This document shows positions 1 to 8,754 of a stretch of DNA of 50,147 bases, one piece after another (the first letter of the stretch is position 1; the number at the start of each line of letters is the position of its first letter). The DNA is from Cryobacterium sp. Y57 (GTDB lineage: Bacteria > Actinomycetota > Actinomycetes > Actinomycetales > Microbacteriaceae). The notes below the pieces were generated by a model that worked only from the letters and a program-made list of their open reading frames with translations, had not been told where the DNA came from and ran no database searches. Location of the stretch: contig NZ_PJJL01000052.1 in the NCBI RefSeq assembly GCF_002929505.1, positions 1-50,147 of the forward strand, read 5' to 3'. A program made the position numbers and the translations under genes.

Positions 1-129
1 GTCGACGAGATCACCGACACCCACTCCAACAAAACCCGTGAGACCTGGGGCCAGGGCGTCGCCAACATCCTGAGCGGCTTGCTGCGAGCACTAGCACGAG
101 CGTCGCACCCTGACCCATTAGTGAGATAA
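1..129 (+). pseudogene. SulP-family anion transporter fragment, truncated both sides
   Basis: Frame 1 is open from the window edge to a TAA at 127-129. The first 28 residues (VDEITDTHSNKTRETWGQG, then ANILSGLL) match the well-known SulP stretch of the form D-x-x-T-D-x-x-S-N-K-x-R-E-x-x-GQGxAN, which lies mid-protein in this family of sulfate/bicarbonate permeases. In intact members a Gly-rich stretch follows; here the reading runs into an Arg/Ala-rich tail and stops after 42 codons. The family call rests on the motif only. The rest of the gene, if present, lies to the left of the window, and the 3' part of the gene is missing, so this is a remnant or a deletion junction. Confidence 0.55.
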
Positions 130-385
130 CGTCACACCCCAGTAATGGGGGTAATGGAAAATTATAGGCTCAATGCGAGCATTCTTTGAGCCGAAGCGCC
201 CTCGATCGCACAACTGAAACGCACTCCCAGCGCTTACTCCGTGGTCCCGGCACCGTCCAGAGCACTGTTATCGGTGCAATTGCTCGATCATCACCCCCGC
301 TTGGGGAATTCTCCCCATCGCCTTGTCCCTTCATTTCGGGCACTCTATCCACCATTAGGGTTGCTTTTGAACGGGGAGGAACGGG
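130..385 (+). promoter_or_regulatory. Upstream region of the secretion-like operon
   Basis: This 256-base gap lies between the transporter remnant and the first large gene. It is less GC-rich near 140-175, where a direct repeat (GTAATGG twice, separated by GG) and a TATAGG-like -10 candidate at 163-168 occur, followed by a small palindrome ATGC-GA-GCAT at 172-181. No convincing -35 is seen at the right distance. A good ribosome-binding site, GGGGAGGA at 373-380, sits five bases before the ATG at 386. The operon promoter is inferred to be here but the exact boxes are not certain. Confidence 0.35.
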
Positions 386-1195
386 ATGTTTCGACGCATT
401 GTGCGCCAACATCGCTCGCTCATGGGCGTGGGCATCGTCACATCGGCGACTCTCGCGGTATCCCTGCTGGCCTTCGCCTATCAGGGCATAAGCACCGCCG
501 ACGTGCGACTCAATGACGGCGGCGTCTGGGTTACCAAACCCAGCGGGCTGCTAGTGGGCCACCTCAACTACCAAGCTCAGGTTCTCGATACCGGGTTGCG
601 CGCCAAGACAAACGACTTTGACATTCTGCAGTCGGGCAACATCGTGCTCACGCATGATCGTGCCAATGCGACGCTCAGCCTGGTCGATCCGGCCAATGTG
701 ACTTTCGGTGCTGACGTGGCGCTGCCGGCAGATGCCGAGGTCGCACTCGGTGCCGACACCGTCGCCATCCTGGATCGTTCCACCGGTGCCCTCTTCGCTC
801 TGACCGTGGCAGACATAGAAACTTTCAGTCTCGAGAACAGCGAACCGGTGGTCCAGTTGGGGGCCGGCGGCGCCGTCACCGTCGGTTCCAACGGCACGGT
901 GCACGCTGTCGCCGTCGGCGATGGGCAACTGGTCACGGTGACGCGCAGCGCCGGGACGACCCGTTTCAACGCCCCCGTTATCAGCGACCAGTCGGTTTTC
1001 AACAACCTCCCGGACCGGCCGAAACTGACAATTGCAGCGGTGGGTGAGGCATCCGTCGTGCTGGAGAGCACCTCAGGAACCCTGATCCTGCCGGGAGGAC
1101 GCAGGGTCAAGATCGCTCCGGGTTCTGCGTTGCAGCAAAGTACCACCGGTACGGCAACCACGACCTGCTCGTGGGCACTCCCGACGCCCTGCTGA
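386..1195 (+). CDS. N-terminal part of giant Ig/Fn3-repeat surface protein (frameshifted)
   Basis: The ATG at 386 follows GGGGAGGA and opens a protein with a basic N-terminus and one membrane segment (about residues 12-32), then a beta-rich extracytoplasmic region with repeated short hydrophobic strands. The reading stops at 1195 after an unrelated tail. The natural continuation is in another frame: switching near 1138 (the CAGCAAAG stretch) gives KYHRYGNHDLLVGTPDALLI and leads directly into the long downstream reading. The two readings together would make one protein of about 2,027 residues. A single-base loss, real or from sequencing, explains the break. Topology suggests a signal anchor with the bulk of the protein outside the cell. 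Confidence 0.8.
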   Translation: MFRRIVRQHRSLMGVGIVTSATLAVSLLAFAYQGISTADVRLNDGGVWVTKPSGLLVGHLNYQAQVLDTGLRAKTNDFDILQSGNIVLTHDRANATLSLVDPANVTFGADVALPADAEVALGADTVAILDRSTGALFALTVADIETFSLENSEPVVQLGAGGAVTVGSNGTVHAVAVGDGQLVTVTRSAGTTRFNAPVISDQSVFNNLPDRPKLTIAAVGEASVVLESTSGTLILPGGRRVKIAPGSALQQSTTGTATTTCSWALPTPC

Positions 1196-4100
1196 TCCAG
1201 CCCCTCGACGGTAGCGACGCCACCCGCATCGAGGCCGGTGGTGATGGCATTCCCGTTGCCCCAGTCTTTTTGAACGAATGCGCCTACGCAGCCTGGTCAA
1301 CCAGTGCACGCTATGTGCGCGACTGCCCCGGAACCGACGACGATGCAGCCCGGGACATCGACCGCAGCACCACTACCGCGCCCCTCACTTTTCGCGTCAA
1401 CCGCAACGTCGTCGTGCTTAATGACCTCAGCACGGGTCTCGTCTGGCTGGTCGATCAGGACATGGTCGTGATCGAAAATTGGGCCGACATCACGCCCCCG
1501 CCCGACGAAAGCGATGAGCAAGACGACCAGGACGCTGTCACAGAGTCGGTCGAGAACGTGCTGCCCGAACGCACCGAAGAGAACACGGCACCGGTGGCCG
1601 TCGATGACGCGTTGGGGGTGCGGGCTGGCCGCAGCGTGATTTTGCCCATACTTGACAATGACACGGATGCCGATGGCGACATTCTCACCGCGACCATTGT
1701 CGGAGACACCCCCGCGCTGGGTAGGGTGCAACCGATCTTCGGTGGTGCGGCGCTGCAGATCACCGTGGCCGACGAGGCGACCGGCACCGAGAGTTTTCGC
1801 TATGCAGTGAGCGACGTACGTGGCGAAACGGCCGAGGCAACCGTCGTTTTGACGGTGAGCGCGGCCGGTACGAATAGCCCGCCCGTGCAGAAACGCACGA
1901 GCAGTTTCGTGGTGGAGCAGGGCGCTTCAACCACTCACAATGTGCTGCCCGACTGGATCGACCCCGATGGCGACGACCTGTTATTGCAGGCCGCCGCACC
2001 CGCCGATGACGATACCGTGCAGTTCACTGCCGATGGCGTGCTCAGTTACGCGGCAATCGGCCAGAACCTCGGTCGCAAAGACGTGTTCATCGTCGTATCG
2101 GATGGGGTCGATACCGGCGAGGGCTTGGTGCGGGTCGATGTGCGGGCATCCGAAAGCACCAAACCGGTCACCAACCCCGACCATGTCTCGACTACCGTCG
2201 GCCAGACCGTCACCGTGTCACCACTGCTCAACGATGCGAGCTCTGGTGGCGCTCCCCTGCGCCTCGCGAAAATCGATGATGTGCCCGGCGCCACCATCGT
2301 GCCGGATTTTGTCACCGGTACTTTCACCTTCAGCGCAGCCGAATCACGCACCTATTACCTGCAGTATCTGGCCACTGACGGCCCCAATACCGTGCTCGGT
2401 CTGGTGCGCGTCGACGTGACGGATGCAGCGGCGAGCGACCTTCCGCCCGTCGCGGTTCGCGACGTGGCCCTGTTGCCGGTGGGGCGCGATGTGCTCGTGG
2501 ACGTACTCGCCAACGACACCGACCCGGCAGGTGGAATTCTCGTGGTGCAGTCGCTGACCATTCCCGACAACCTTGGCATCACGGTTGCGGTGTTGGAACA
2601 CCGGGTGCTGCACGTGATCGACCAGAGCGGTCTGAAGGCGCCGGTCACAATCGGATACACCGTCTCGAACGGGTCACTGAGCGCCGAAGGCGAGGTTCTG
2701 GTCGTTCCGGTGCCCGCGCCGGCAAAGCTGCTGCCGCCGGTCGCGGTGGACGACACCGTGACCGTGCGCGCCGGCGACATCGTGTCGATCCCGGTCTTAG
2801 CCAATGATTCGCACCCCAATGGCGACACGATGACGCTCGCGCCCGCCCTCGTAGAACCGCTCGTGGACCCGGCAGACGGCGATCTCTTCGTGTCGGAAAA
2901 CATGCTGCGATTTCAGGCGGGACCGACCGCGAAGACGGTCTACGCCACCTATGAGGTCGTCGACAGTCTCGGTCAGAAGGACTCCGGCTACGTCACCATT
3001 CAGGTTCTCGCCCTCGATGCCGCGACGAATTCCCCGCCGCGCCCGCAGGACCTCACCGCCCGGGTACTCTCGGGCAACACCGTGCGTATTCCCATTCCAC
3101 TGAGCCAGATCGACCCGGACGGCGACTCCGTGCAACTCGTGGGGCAGGGCAGCGCGCCCGCCAAAGGCCGCATCGTGGAGGTAGGCGACTCTTGGCTGGG
3201 CTATCAAGCCTTCGCCGATTTGGTCGGTACCGACTCGTTCAGCTACGTGGTGCGTGACCAACTCGGGGCCGAAGCCCGGGCCAGCATTCTCGTCGGAATC
3301 GCCCGCCCCGGCTCCACCAACCAGAAGCCCTACGCCGTGAAAGACGCCGTCAGCGCCCGACCCGACCGCCAGCTGGCCGTTCCCGTGCTCGTCAATGACA
3401 CCGACCCCGACGGTGACCCCGTCACCCTGGTCGCCGACGGCCTGACCGTGCCCGACGGGCTGGACGCGACGATCGCGGGCAACCGCATCGTGCTGCGCTC
3501 GCCCGCCCAGCCGGGCGAGTTCAGCATCGCGTACACCGCCTCCGACCCGTGGGGTGCGACCGCGATCGGCACCCTGCAACTGAGCATCACAGCGGATGCC
3601 TCGCTCTTGACCCCCATCGCCCGCGACGACCGTGTGGCCGCTGCCGACGTGGCCGGCCAGACCAGCGTCGACGTGCCCGTGCTCACCAACGACGAAGACC
3701 CAGACGGATCGGCCACGGAACTGCGCGTCGCGACCGACAACTCCGCAGCGACGGTCACGAGCGACGGCTCGGTGCGGGTGGCTCTCACCGCGACCACCCA
3801 AATCGTTCGCTACACGGTCACCGACGCCGACGGCCTACAGGCCAGCGCGTTCGTGCTCGTGCCTGGGGTGGAAGACCAGCGTCCCACGCTCACGGCCGGT
3901 GTGGCGGCGGTCGAAGTGAAAAGCGGCGAGACGGTGACCCTGACCCTGGACGATTTCGTGACGGTGGCCGACGGAAAGAGCCCCCGCATCACCGTGGCCG
4001 ACAAGGTCTCGGCGACGCACGGCAACGGCGATTCGCTCATTCAGAACGAAACCACGCTCGTGTACACCTCGTCGGCCGACTATTTCGGCCCGGAGGCCCT

Positions 4101-6468
4101 GAGCTTCGAAGTGACCGACGGCAGCGGTCCCGATGACCCGGACGGACGCACGGCGACCCTGGCGATCCCGATCACCGTACTTGCCCCCGAGAATCAGCAG
4201 CCGGCCTTCGTTGGCGGCACGGTCGAGGTCGCGCCCGGTGAAGACGCGGTCACCGTCGACCTGGCTGCCATGTCGACAGATGCTGATCCCGGTGACCTGG
4301 AGAAGCTCGCTTTTCGCATCGACGGGGAGGTGCCCGCCGGCTTCAAAGCCATAATCACGGGCCAGACCCTGTCGGCGAGCGCGCCATCCGGCACCGTCAA
4401 GGGCCAGTCCGGTTCGCTGGCGTTACTCATCGACGACGGCACGACCGCCCCCGTCTCGGCGACCCTGCAGCTGAGCGTCATCGCCTCGACTCGTCCGCTG
4501 GTTTCGACGACCGATGACGCGGTGCCGGAGGCCGATCAAGGCGAGAGCGTGATGGTGTCGGTGCTCGACAATGATACGAATCCATATCCTGATGAACCGC
4601 TGCGGCTGGTATCGGCGACGGTGGAGACTGGCGCGGGTAGGGCATCCGTTGTGGGAAGCGACGTGAAGGTGACACCGGCGGGTGATTTCATCGGCACTAT
4701 GGTGGTGCGGTATCGGGTAGCCGACGCGACGAACGATACCGAGCGTGAGGTCGAGGGCCGCATCCGCCTGACCGTGCAGGGCCGGCCCGACGCGCCGTCA
4801 ACGCCGAGCGTCACCTCGATTCAGGACCGCACGGTTGTGCTGTCGTGGACGCCGCCGAGCAATAACGGCGCCGAAATCACCGGCTATACCGTGTCGGCAT
4901 CGGGCTTTTCCCAGAAGTGCGCGTCGACAACCTGCACACTCACGAACCTGACCAACGACACCGAGTACCGCTTCACGGTGACGGCCACGAACATGGTCGG
5001 GGTGTCCGACCCTTCGACGGCGTCGGCCATGGCCCGGCCCGATGCCCGCCCCGACGCTCCGCAGCCGCCCACCCTGGTCTTTGGCGATGGCGCCCTCGAC
5101 GTGTCATGGGCCACGCCGGGCAGCACGGGCAGCGCGGTGGAGTCGTACCTGCTCGAAATCTCGCCGCTGCCACAGTTTGGGGGCCTGCAGCGCACCGCGA
5201 CGGGCAACTCCCTCACCTGGGACGGCCTCGAGAACGGGGTCGCCTATACGGTGAGGGTGCAGGCGGTGAACCGCGCCCCGGAGCCGAGCGACTGGAGTTC
5301 GTTCGGGGCCGCGATGGTGCCGGCCGGAGTTCCCGATGCTGCGGCAGCGCCGACCACGACCCGTCTCGATCCCGTTGGCGCGCAGGCCCAGATGCAGGTG
5401 TCCTGGACCGCTCCGGTCGACAATGGTGACGCCATCACGGGTTACGTGCTCACGATAAAGAGCGGGACGACTTCGCGAACGGTTTCGGTCGCAGGCGGCA
5501 CGACCTCACAGGCCGTCGTCGTCGATACTTCGACCAATGACTACACGTTTACGGTGGTCGCCAGCAACAAGGCTGGAGATTCCGCGTCGAGTGCGGAATC
5601 GGCCGCGCGCCGCGCATTCGTCGCGCCGGGCGCTCCGACCAATGTGGTGGCGACCGAGGGCGACAACACGGTTTCGGTGACGTACAACGCGGCGGCGGCA
5701 AACGGCGCGACGTCCAGCGAGCTCACTTACGAGTACAACGTCAGCGGGACGGGGTGGCGCACGGACTGGGTCGCCGACGGCGGGAACGGTTCTGGAACAA
5801 TTGGCAATGGACAGGTCGACAACAACGGCAGTTACACCATTGCTGTACGGGCCGTCACCCAACTGGACGGCCAGCGGTACGACGGAGCCGGCAGCGCGTC
5901 GTCCAACTCCGTCGCTCCGTTCGGCGCACCGAACATACCGGTAGCCGGTGCCTCCGGTAGCGGCGCCCAGGTCAACTTGTATTGGGGTCTCCCCAGCCGC
6001 AATGGCCGGGATATCACGAAACTGGAAATTTCAATCGATGGCGGCCGCTACGAAAACGTGGCGCTCGGCAGCAACAATCGCAACGTCGGTTCTTACAGCG
6101 AAACACATACGATTGCCGTGCGTGCAACCGACTCGGCCGGTCGGCTGAACACTAATTCCGCCTCCGCCACCTCTGGTGCGCCGCCGCCGCCGCCGCCGAC
6201 GAGCTGGGTGGTGACGGTCGATAACGCTGCGTCGTGCGCTCAGGACCAGTTGATGACCACCAGATTCGATGGCAGGAACTGCAACTCCCCGGGGTACTGG
6301 ATAGCAGCCAACGCCTCCGTGACCGTGACCTGCTGGGCGACTTCACCAAGTATCAACGTAAACGGTGACCGTACCTGGCTTCGAATGAATGATGGCTTCT
6401 ATGTCTCCCGGTACACGCTCAAGGCCGGGCAGGACACGACCATCCCTGCGGGGATGCCCCAATGCTGA
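1171..6468 (+). CDS. Giant Ig-like/fibronectin type III repeat protein, main part
   Basis: This is the body of the gene that begins at 386; the GTG at 1171 is only the first possible start after the frameshift and is unlikely to be used. I count about eleven bacterial Ig-like/cadherin-like repeats, several with the LxNDTDPDGD type loop that suggests calcium binding, from about 1590 to 4770. About five Fn3-like repeats follow (starting near 4785, 5045, 5330, 5625, 5925). A PPPPPP linker at 6181-6198 leads to a last domain of about 90 residues with four Cys, likely two disulfides. No LPxTG signal is seen. Ig/Fn3 proteins of this layout are found next to MoxR-DUF58-transglutaminase genes in other actinobacteria; a role in adhesion or as a wall-spanning part of the secretion-like system is inference. 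The next gene starts 16 bases on, so it is probably cotranscribed. Confidence 0.88.
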   Translation: MGTPDALLIQPLDGSDATRIEAGGDGIPVAPVFLNECAYAAWSTSARYVRDCPGTDDDAARDIDRSTTTAPLTFRVNRNVVVLNDLSTGLVWLVDQDMVVIENWADITPPPDESDEQDDQDAVTESVENVLPERTEENTAPVAVDDALGVRAGRSVILPILDNDTDADGDILTATIVGDTPALGRVQPIFGGAALQITVADEATGTESFRYAVSDVRGETAEATVVLTVSAAGTNSPPVQKRTSSFVVEQGASTTHNVLPDWIDPDGDDLLLQAAAPADDDTVQFTADGVLSYAAIGQNLGRKDVFIVVSDGVDTGEGLVRVDVRASESTKPVTNPDHVSTTVGQTVTVSPLLNDASSGGAPLRLAKIDDVPGATIVPDFVTGTFTFSAAESRTYYLQYLATDGPNTVLGLVRVDVTDAAASDLPPVAVRDVALLPVGRDVLVDVLANDTDPAGGILVVQSLTIPDNLGITVAVLEHRVLHVIDQSGLKAPVTIGYTVSNGSLSAEGEVLVVPVPAPAKLLPPVAVDDTVTVRAGDIVSIPVLANDSHPNGDTMTLAPALVEPLVDPADGDLFVSENMLRFQAGPTAKTVYATYEVVDSLGQKDSGYVTIQVLALDAATNSPPRPQDLTARVLSGNTVRIPIPLSQIDPDGDSVQLVGQGSAPAKGRIVEVGDSWLGYQAFADLVGTDSFSYVVRDQLGAEARASILVGIARPGSTNQKPYAVKDAVSARPDRQLAVPVLVNDTDPDGDPVTLVADGLTVPDGLDATIAGNRIVLRSPAQPGEFSIAYTASDPWGATAIGTLQLSITADASLLTPIARDDRVAAADVAGQTSVDVPVLTNDEDPDGSATELRVATDNSAATVTSDGSVRVALTATTQIVRYTVTDADGLQASAFVLVPGVEDQRPTLTAGVAAVEVKSGETVTLTLDDFVTVADGKSPRITVADKVSATHGNGDSLIQNETTLVYTSSADYFGPEALSFEVTDGSGPDDPDGRTATLAIPITVLAPENQQPAFVGGTVEVAPGEDAVTVDLAAMSTDADPGDLEKLAFRIDGEVPAGFKAIITGQTLSASAPSGTVKGQSGSLALLIDDGTTAPVSATLQLSVIASTRPLVSTTDDAVPEADQGESVMVSVLDNDTNPYPDEPLRLVSATVETGAGRASVVGSDVKVTPAGDFIGTMVVRYRVADATNDTEREVEGRIRLTVQGRPDAPSTPSVTSIQDRTVVLSWTPPSNNGAEITGYTVSASGFSQKCASTTCTLTNLTNDTEYRFTVTATNMVGVSDPSTASAMARPDARPDAPQPPTLVFGDGALDVSWATPGSTGSAVESYLLEISPLPQFGGLQRTATGNSLTWDGLENGVAYTVRVQAVNRAPEPSDWSSFGAAMVPAGVPDAAAAPTTTRLDPVGAQAQMQVSWTAPVDNGDAITGYVLTIKSGTTSRTVSVAGGTTSQAVVVDTSTNDYTFTVVASNKAGDSASSAESAARRAFVAPGAPTNVVATEGDNTVSVTYNAAAANGATSSELTYEYNVSGTGWRTDWVADGGNGSGTIGNGQVDNNGSYTIAVRAVTQLDGQRYDGAGSASSNSVAPFGAPNIPVAGASGSGAQVNLYWGLPSRNGRDITKLEISIDGGRYENVALGSNNRNVGSYSETHTIAVRATDSAGRLNTNSASATSGAPPPPPPTSWVVTVDNAASCAQDQLMTTRFDGRNCNSPGYWIAANASVTVTCWATSPSINVNGDRTWLRMNDGFYVSRYTLKAGQDTTIPAGMPQC

Positions 6469-6484
6469 AAGTGGAGAAACGACC

Positions 6485-7459
6485 ATGACCATGACATCAG
6501 AACAAGCAACCTGGTTCGCCGGAACCTTTGGCCGTCTCGTCGACAATGTGAGTCTCGCCGTGCTCGGCAAGAGCCAGGTGATTCGACTCGTCCTTACGGC
6601 GATGCTCGCCGAGGGTCACGTGCTGCTCGAGGATGCCCCGGGCACCGGAAAGACCTCCCTCGCTAAGGCACTCGCGGCGACCGTGCAGGGCACCAACAAT
6701 CGCATCCAGTTCACGCCAGACCTGCTGCCGAGCGACGTGACCGGCGTCACCATCTACGACCAGCAGAGCCACAAATTCGAGTTTCACCGGGGCCCCATCT
6801 TTGCGTCGATCGTGCTCGCCGACGAGATCAACCGGGCGAGCCCGAAAACCCAGTCGGCGCTGCTCGAGGTTATGGAAGAGAGCCGCATCACGGTCGACGG
6901 CATCGGCCACGAAGTTGGGCGGCCCTTCATGGTGATCGCCACCCAGAACCCGATCGAGCAGGCCGGCACCTACCGACTGCCAGAGGCCCAGCTCGACCGC
7001 TTTCTCATCAAGACGTCGATCGGCTACCCCGACCTCGCCTCGACTGAGCTAATCCTGGCCGGCGCGGCCAACCGCAACCCGGCCGCCGGCCTCACCGCAA
7101 TGATCACTACGAGTGCGGTGGCCGACATGGCCGACCTGGCGTCGAGCGTGCACACCGACGCCGCTATTTTGCGCTACGTCGCCGTGCTCACCCAGGAGAC
7201 CCGATTTACCGCCGAGACCCGGGTGGGGGTGTCGGTGCGCGGGGCACTCTCGATGATTCGGGCCGCCAAGGTCTGGGCCGCCGCCCAGGGCCGCAACTTC
7301 GTGCTGCCCGACGACGTCAAGGACCTTGCCGCTGCGGTCTGGACCCACCGTCGCGTGCTCGACCCGGAGGCCGAGTTCTCGGGCATGACCGCGGAAAAGA
7401 TCATCAGCCGAGTGCTCGCCGACGTGGCCGCGCCACTATCCAGAAAGCCGGCGGCATGA
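6485..7459 (+). CDS. MoxR-family AAA+ ATPase
   Basis: The product has 324 residues, the usual size for MoxR chaperone-like ATPases. It has a Walker A (EDAPGTGKTS, about residue 51), a Walker B (IVLADEINRA) and the family stretch TQNPIEQAGTYRLPEAQLDR with sensor region, then the C-terminal lid. The ATG at 6485 is chosen because GGAG at 6473-6476 lies eight bases upstream; an in-frame ATG six bases later is too far. MoxR proteins are commonly coupled to DUF58 and transglutaminase-like proteins, exactly the two genes that follow. They are thought to remodel or insert cofactors into partner proteins; the substrate here is not known. It overlaps the next gene by four bases (ATGA). Confidence 0.95.
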   Translation: MTMTSEQATWFAGTFGRLVDNVSLAVLGKSQVIRLVLTAMLAEGHVLLEDAPGTGKTSLAKALAATVQGTNNRIQFTPDLLPSDVTGVTIYDQQSHKFEFHRGPIFASIVLADEINRASPKTQSALLEVMEESRITVDGIGHEVGRPFMVIATQNPIEQAGTYRLPEAQLDRFLIKTSIGYPDLASTELILAGAANRNPAAGLTAMITTSAVADMADLASSVHTDAAILRYVAVLTQETRFTAETRVGVSVRGALSMIRAAKVWAAAQGRNFVLPDDVKDLAAAVWTHRRVLDPEAEFSGMTAEKIISRVLADVAAPLSRKPAA

Positions 7460-8754
7460 GCGCGGCGGCGGGTCAGCACCCACTGAACCGGCTGCATCCG
7501 CTTCGCACGCTCTGGATCGACGCGGTCTGGCCAGTACTGAAACCGGTGTGGCGGCGCCTGAGCCGGCTGCTCGCGGTCGTGACCGGGTTCGGCTGGGCCG
7601 TGCTCGGGGCATCCGCTGTGGCGTGGCTGCTCGGCGAACGATTCGGCTGGCAGGAATTCACGGCGCTCGCGCTCGTCGGCGTCGTGCTGCTCGTACTCGC
7701 GATGCCGTTCATGCTGGGGCGCAGCGCCTACGCGATCAGCCTGGGGCTTGCGAATACCCATGTGGTGGTCGGCGACCGTGCGGTTGGCAGCGTGACCGTG
7801 ACCAACCCGTCCGCCCACACCATGCTGCCGGCGCGCATCGAGCTGCCCGTCGGCGCCGGGCTCGCCGCGTTTCACCTGCCGCGGCTCGCTCCCGGCGCCG
7901 AGCACGACGATCTCTTCACGATTCCCACGCAGCGCCGTACGGTGCTGTCGGTCGGTCCGGTGCGCTCGGTACGTGGTGACGCACTTGGGCTGTTTCGCCG
8001 CGTGATCGAGTGGACTCCGGCCGAGGATCTCTTCGTGCATCCGCGCACCGTGCACCTCGACGGATCCAGCTCCGGGTTTCTGCGGGACCTTGAGGGCCTG
8101 CCAACGAGCGATCTCAGCAATGATGACGTGTCGTTTCACGCCCTGCGCGAGTATCTGCCGGGCGACGACCTGCGCAACGTGCACTGGCGCTCCTCGGCGC
8201 GCACCGGAACCATCATGGTGCGTCAGTTCGAAGAAACCCGCCGCTCCCACCTGGCCATCGCGCTCAGCCGCAACCCGCTCGATTATTCGCCCTCAACGAT
8301 GACAGCGGATGCCGCAGCCCTTCCGACCGGGATCGACGAGTTCGAACTCGCCGTTTCGGTCTGTGGGTCGCTCGGACTGCAAGCCCTCACCGAGGAGAAA
8401 CAACTGACCGTGCTCGCGCAGGAGCAGGTTCTCCCCACCCGAACCGGTAAGCGCCTGCTCGACGGGCTGTCGGCGATCGAACCCGGTGGTTCCCGGGCGG
8501 ACATCGTGCAGTTGGCGCGGCAGACCGGGGTCAGGGTACCGAACGCATCCGTTGTGGTGCTGGTATTCGGCAGCACGGTGGAGCCGGGGCGCATTCGTTC
8601 AGCGGCAAGCCACCTGCCAAGCGGCGTGCGCGTGATCGCGGTGCGCTGCGAGGTCGGGGCCGCCCTGTCGCGGCGGTCGATCGCCGCGACGACCGTGCTG
8701 ACGGTTGGCAGGCTACCGGATCTACCCTTCGGAATGCGTCGGGTGAACGAATGA
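7456..8754 (+). CDS. DUF58 domain protein, membrane-anchored
   Basis: This 432-residue protein has two membrane segments near residues 35-80 (LLAVVTGFGWAVLGASAVAW and the next hydrophobic stretch). A beta-rich region follows, then the DUF58 signature in the middle (HALREYLPGDDLRNVHWRSS, about residues 229-248) ahead of a vWA-like region. DUF58 proteins regularly stand between a MoxR ATPase and a transglutaminase-like protein and are taken to be MoxR partners. The gene starts in the ATGA overlap with moxR and ends in an ATGA overlap with the next gene, so translation of all three is probably coupled. No lesion is seen. Confidence 0.92.
   Translation: MSAAAGQHPLNRLHPLRTLWIDAVWPVLKPVWRRLSRLLAVVTGFGWAVLGASAVAWLLGERFGWQEFTALALVGVVLLVLAMPFMLGRSAYAISLGLANTHVVVGDRAVGSVTVTNPSAHTMLPARIELPVGAGLAAFHLPRLAPGAEHDDLFTIPTQRRTVLSVGPVRSVRGDALGLFRRVIEWTPAEDLFVHPRTVHLDGSSSGFLRDLEGLPTSDLSNDDVSFHALREYLPGDDLRNVHWRSSARTGTIMVRQFEETRRSHLAIALSRNPLDYSPSTMTADAAALPTGIDEFELAVSVCGSLGLQALTEEKQLTVLAQEQVLPTRTGKRLLDGLSAIEPGGSRADIVQLARQTGVRVPNASVVVLVFGSTVEPGRIRSAASHLPSGVRVIAVRCEVGAALSRRSIAATTVLTVGRLPDLPFGMRRVNE

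Noticed and set aside
1131..1145. Programmed -1 frameshifting at the break in the Ig/Fn3 gene.
   Set aside because: The sequence CAGCAAAG is not a slippery heptamer of the X-XXY-YYZ kind and no strong stem follows; a mutation or sequencing error is simpler.
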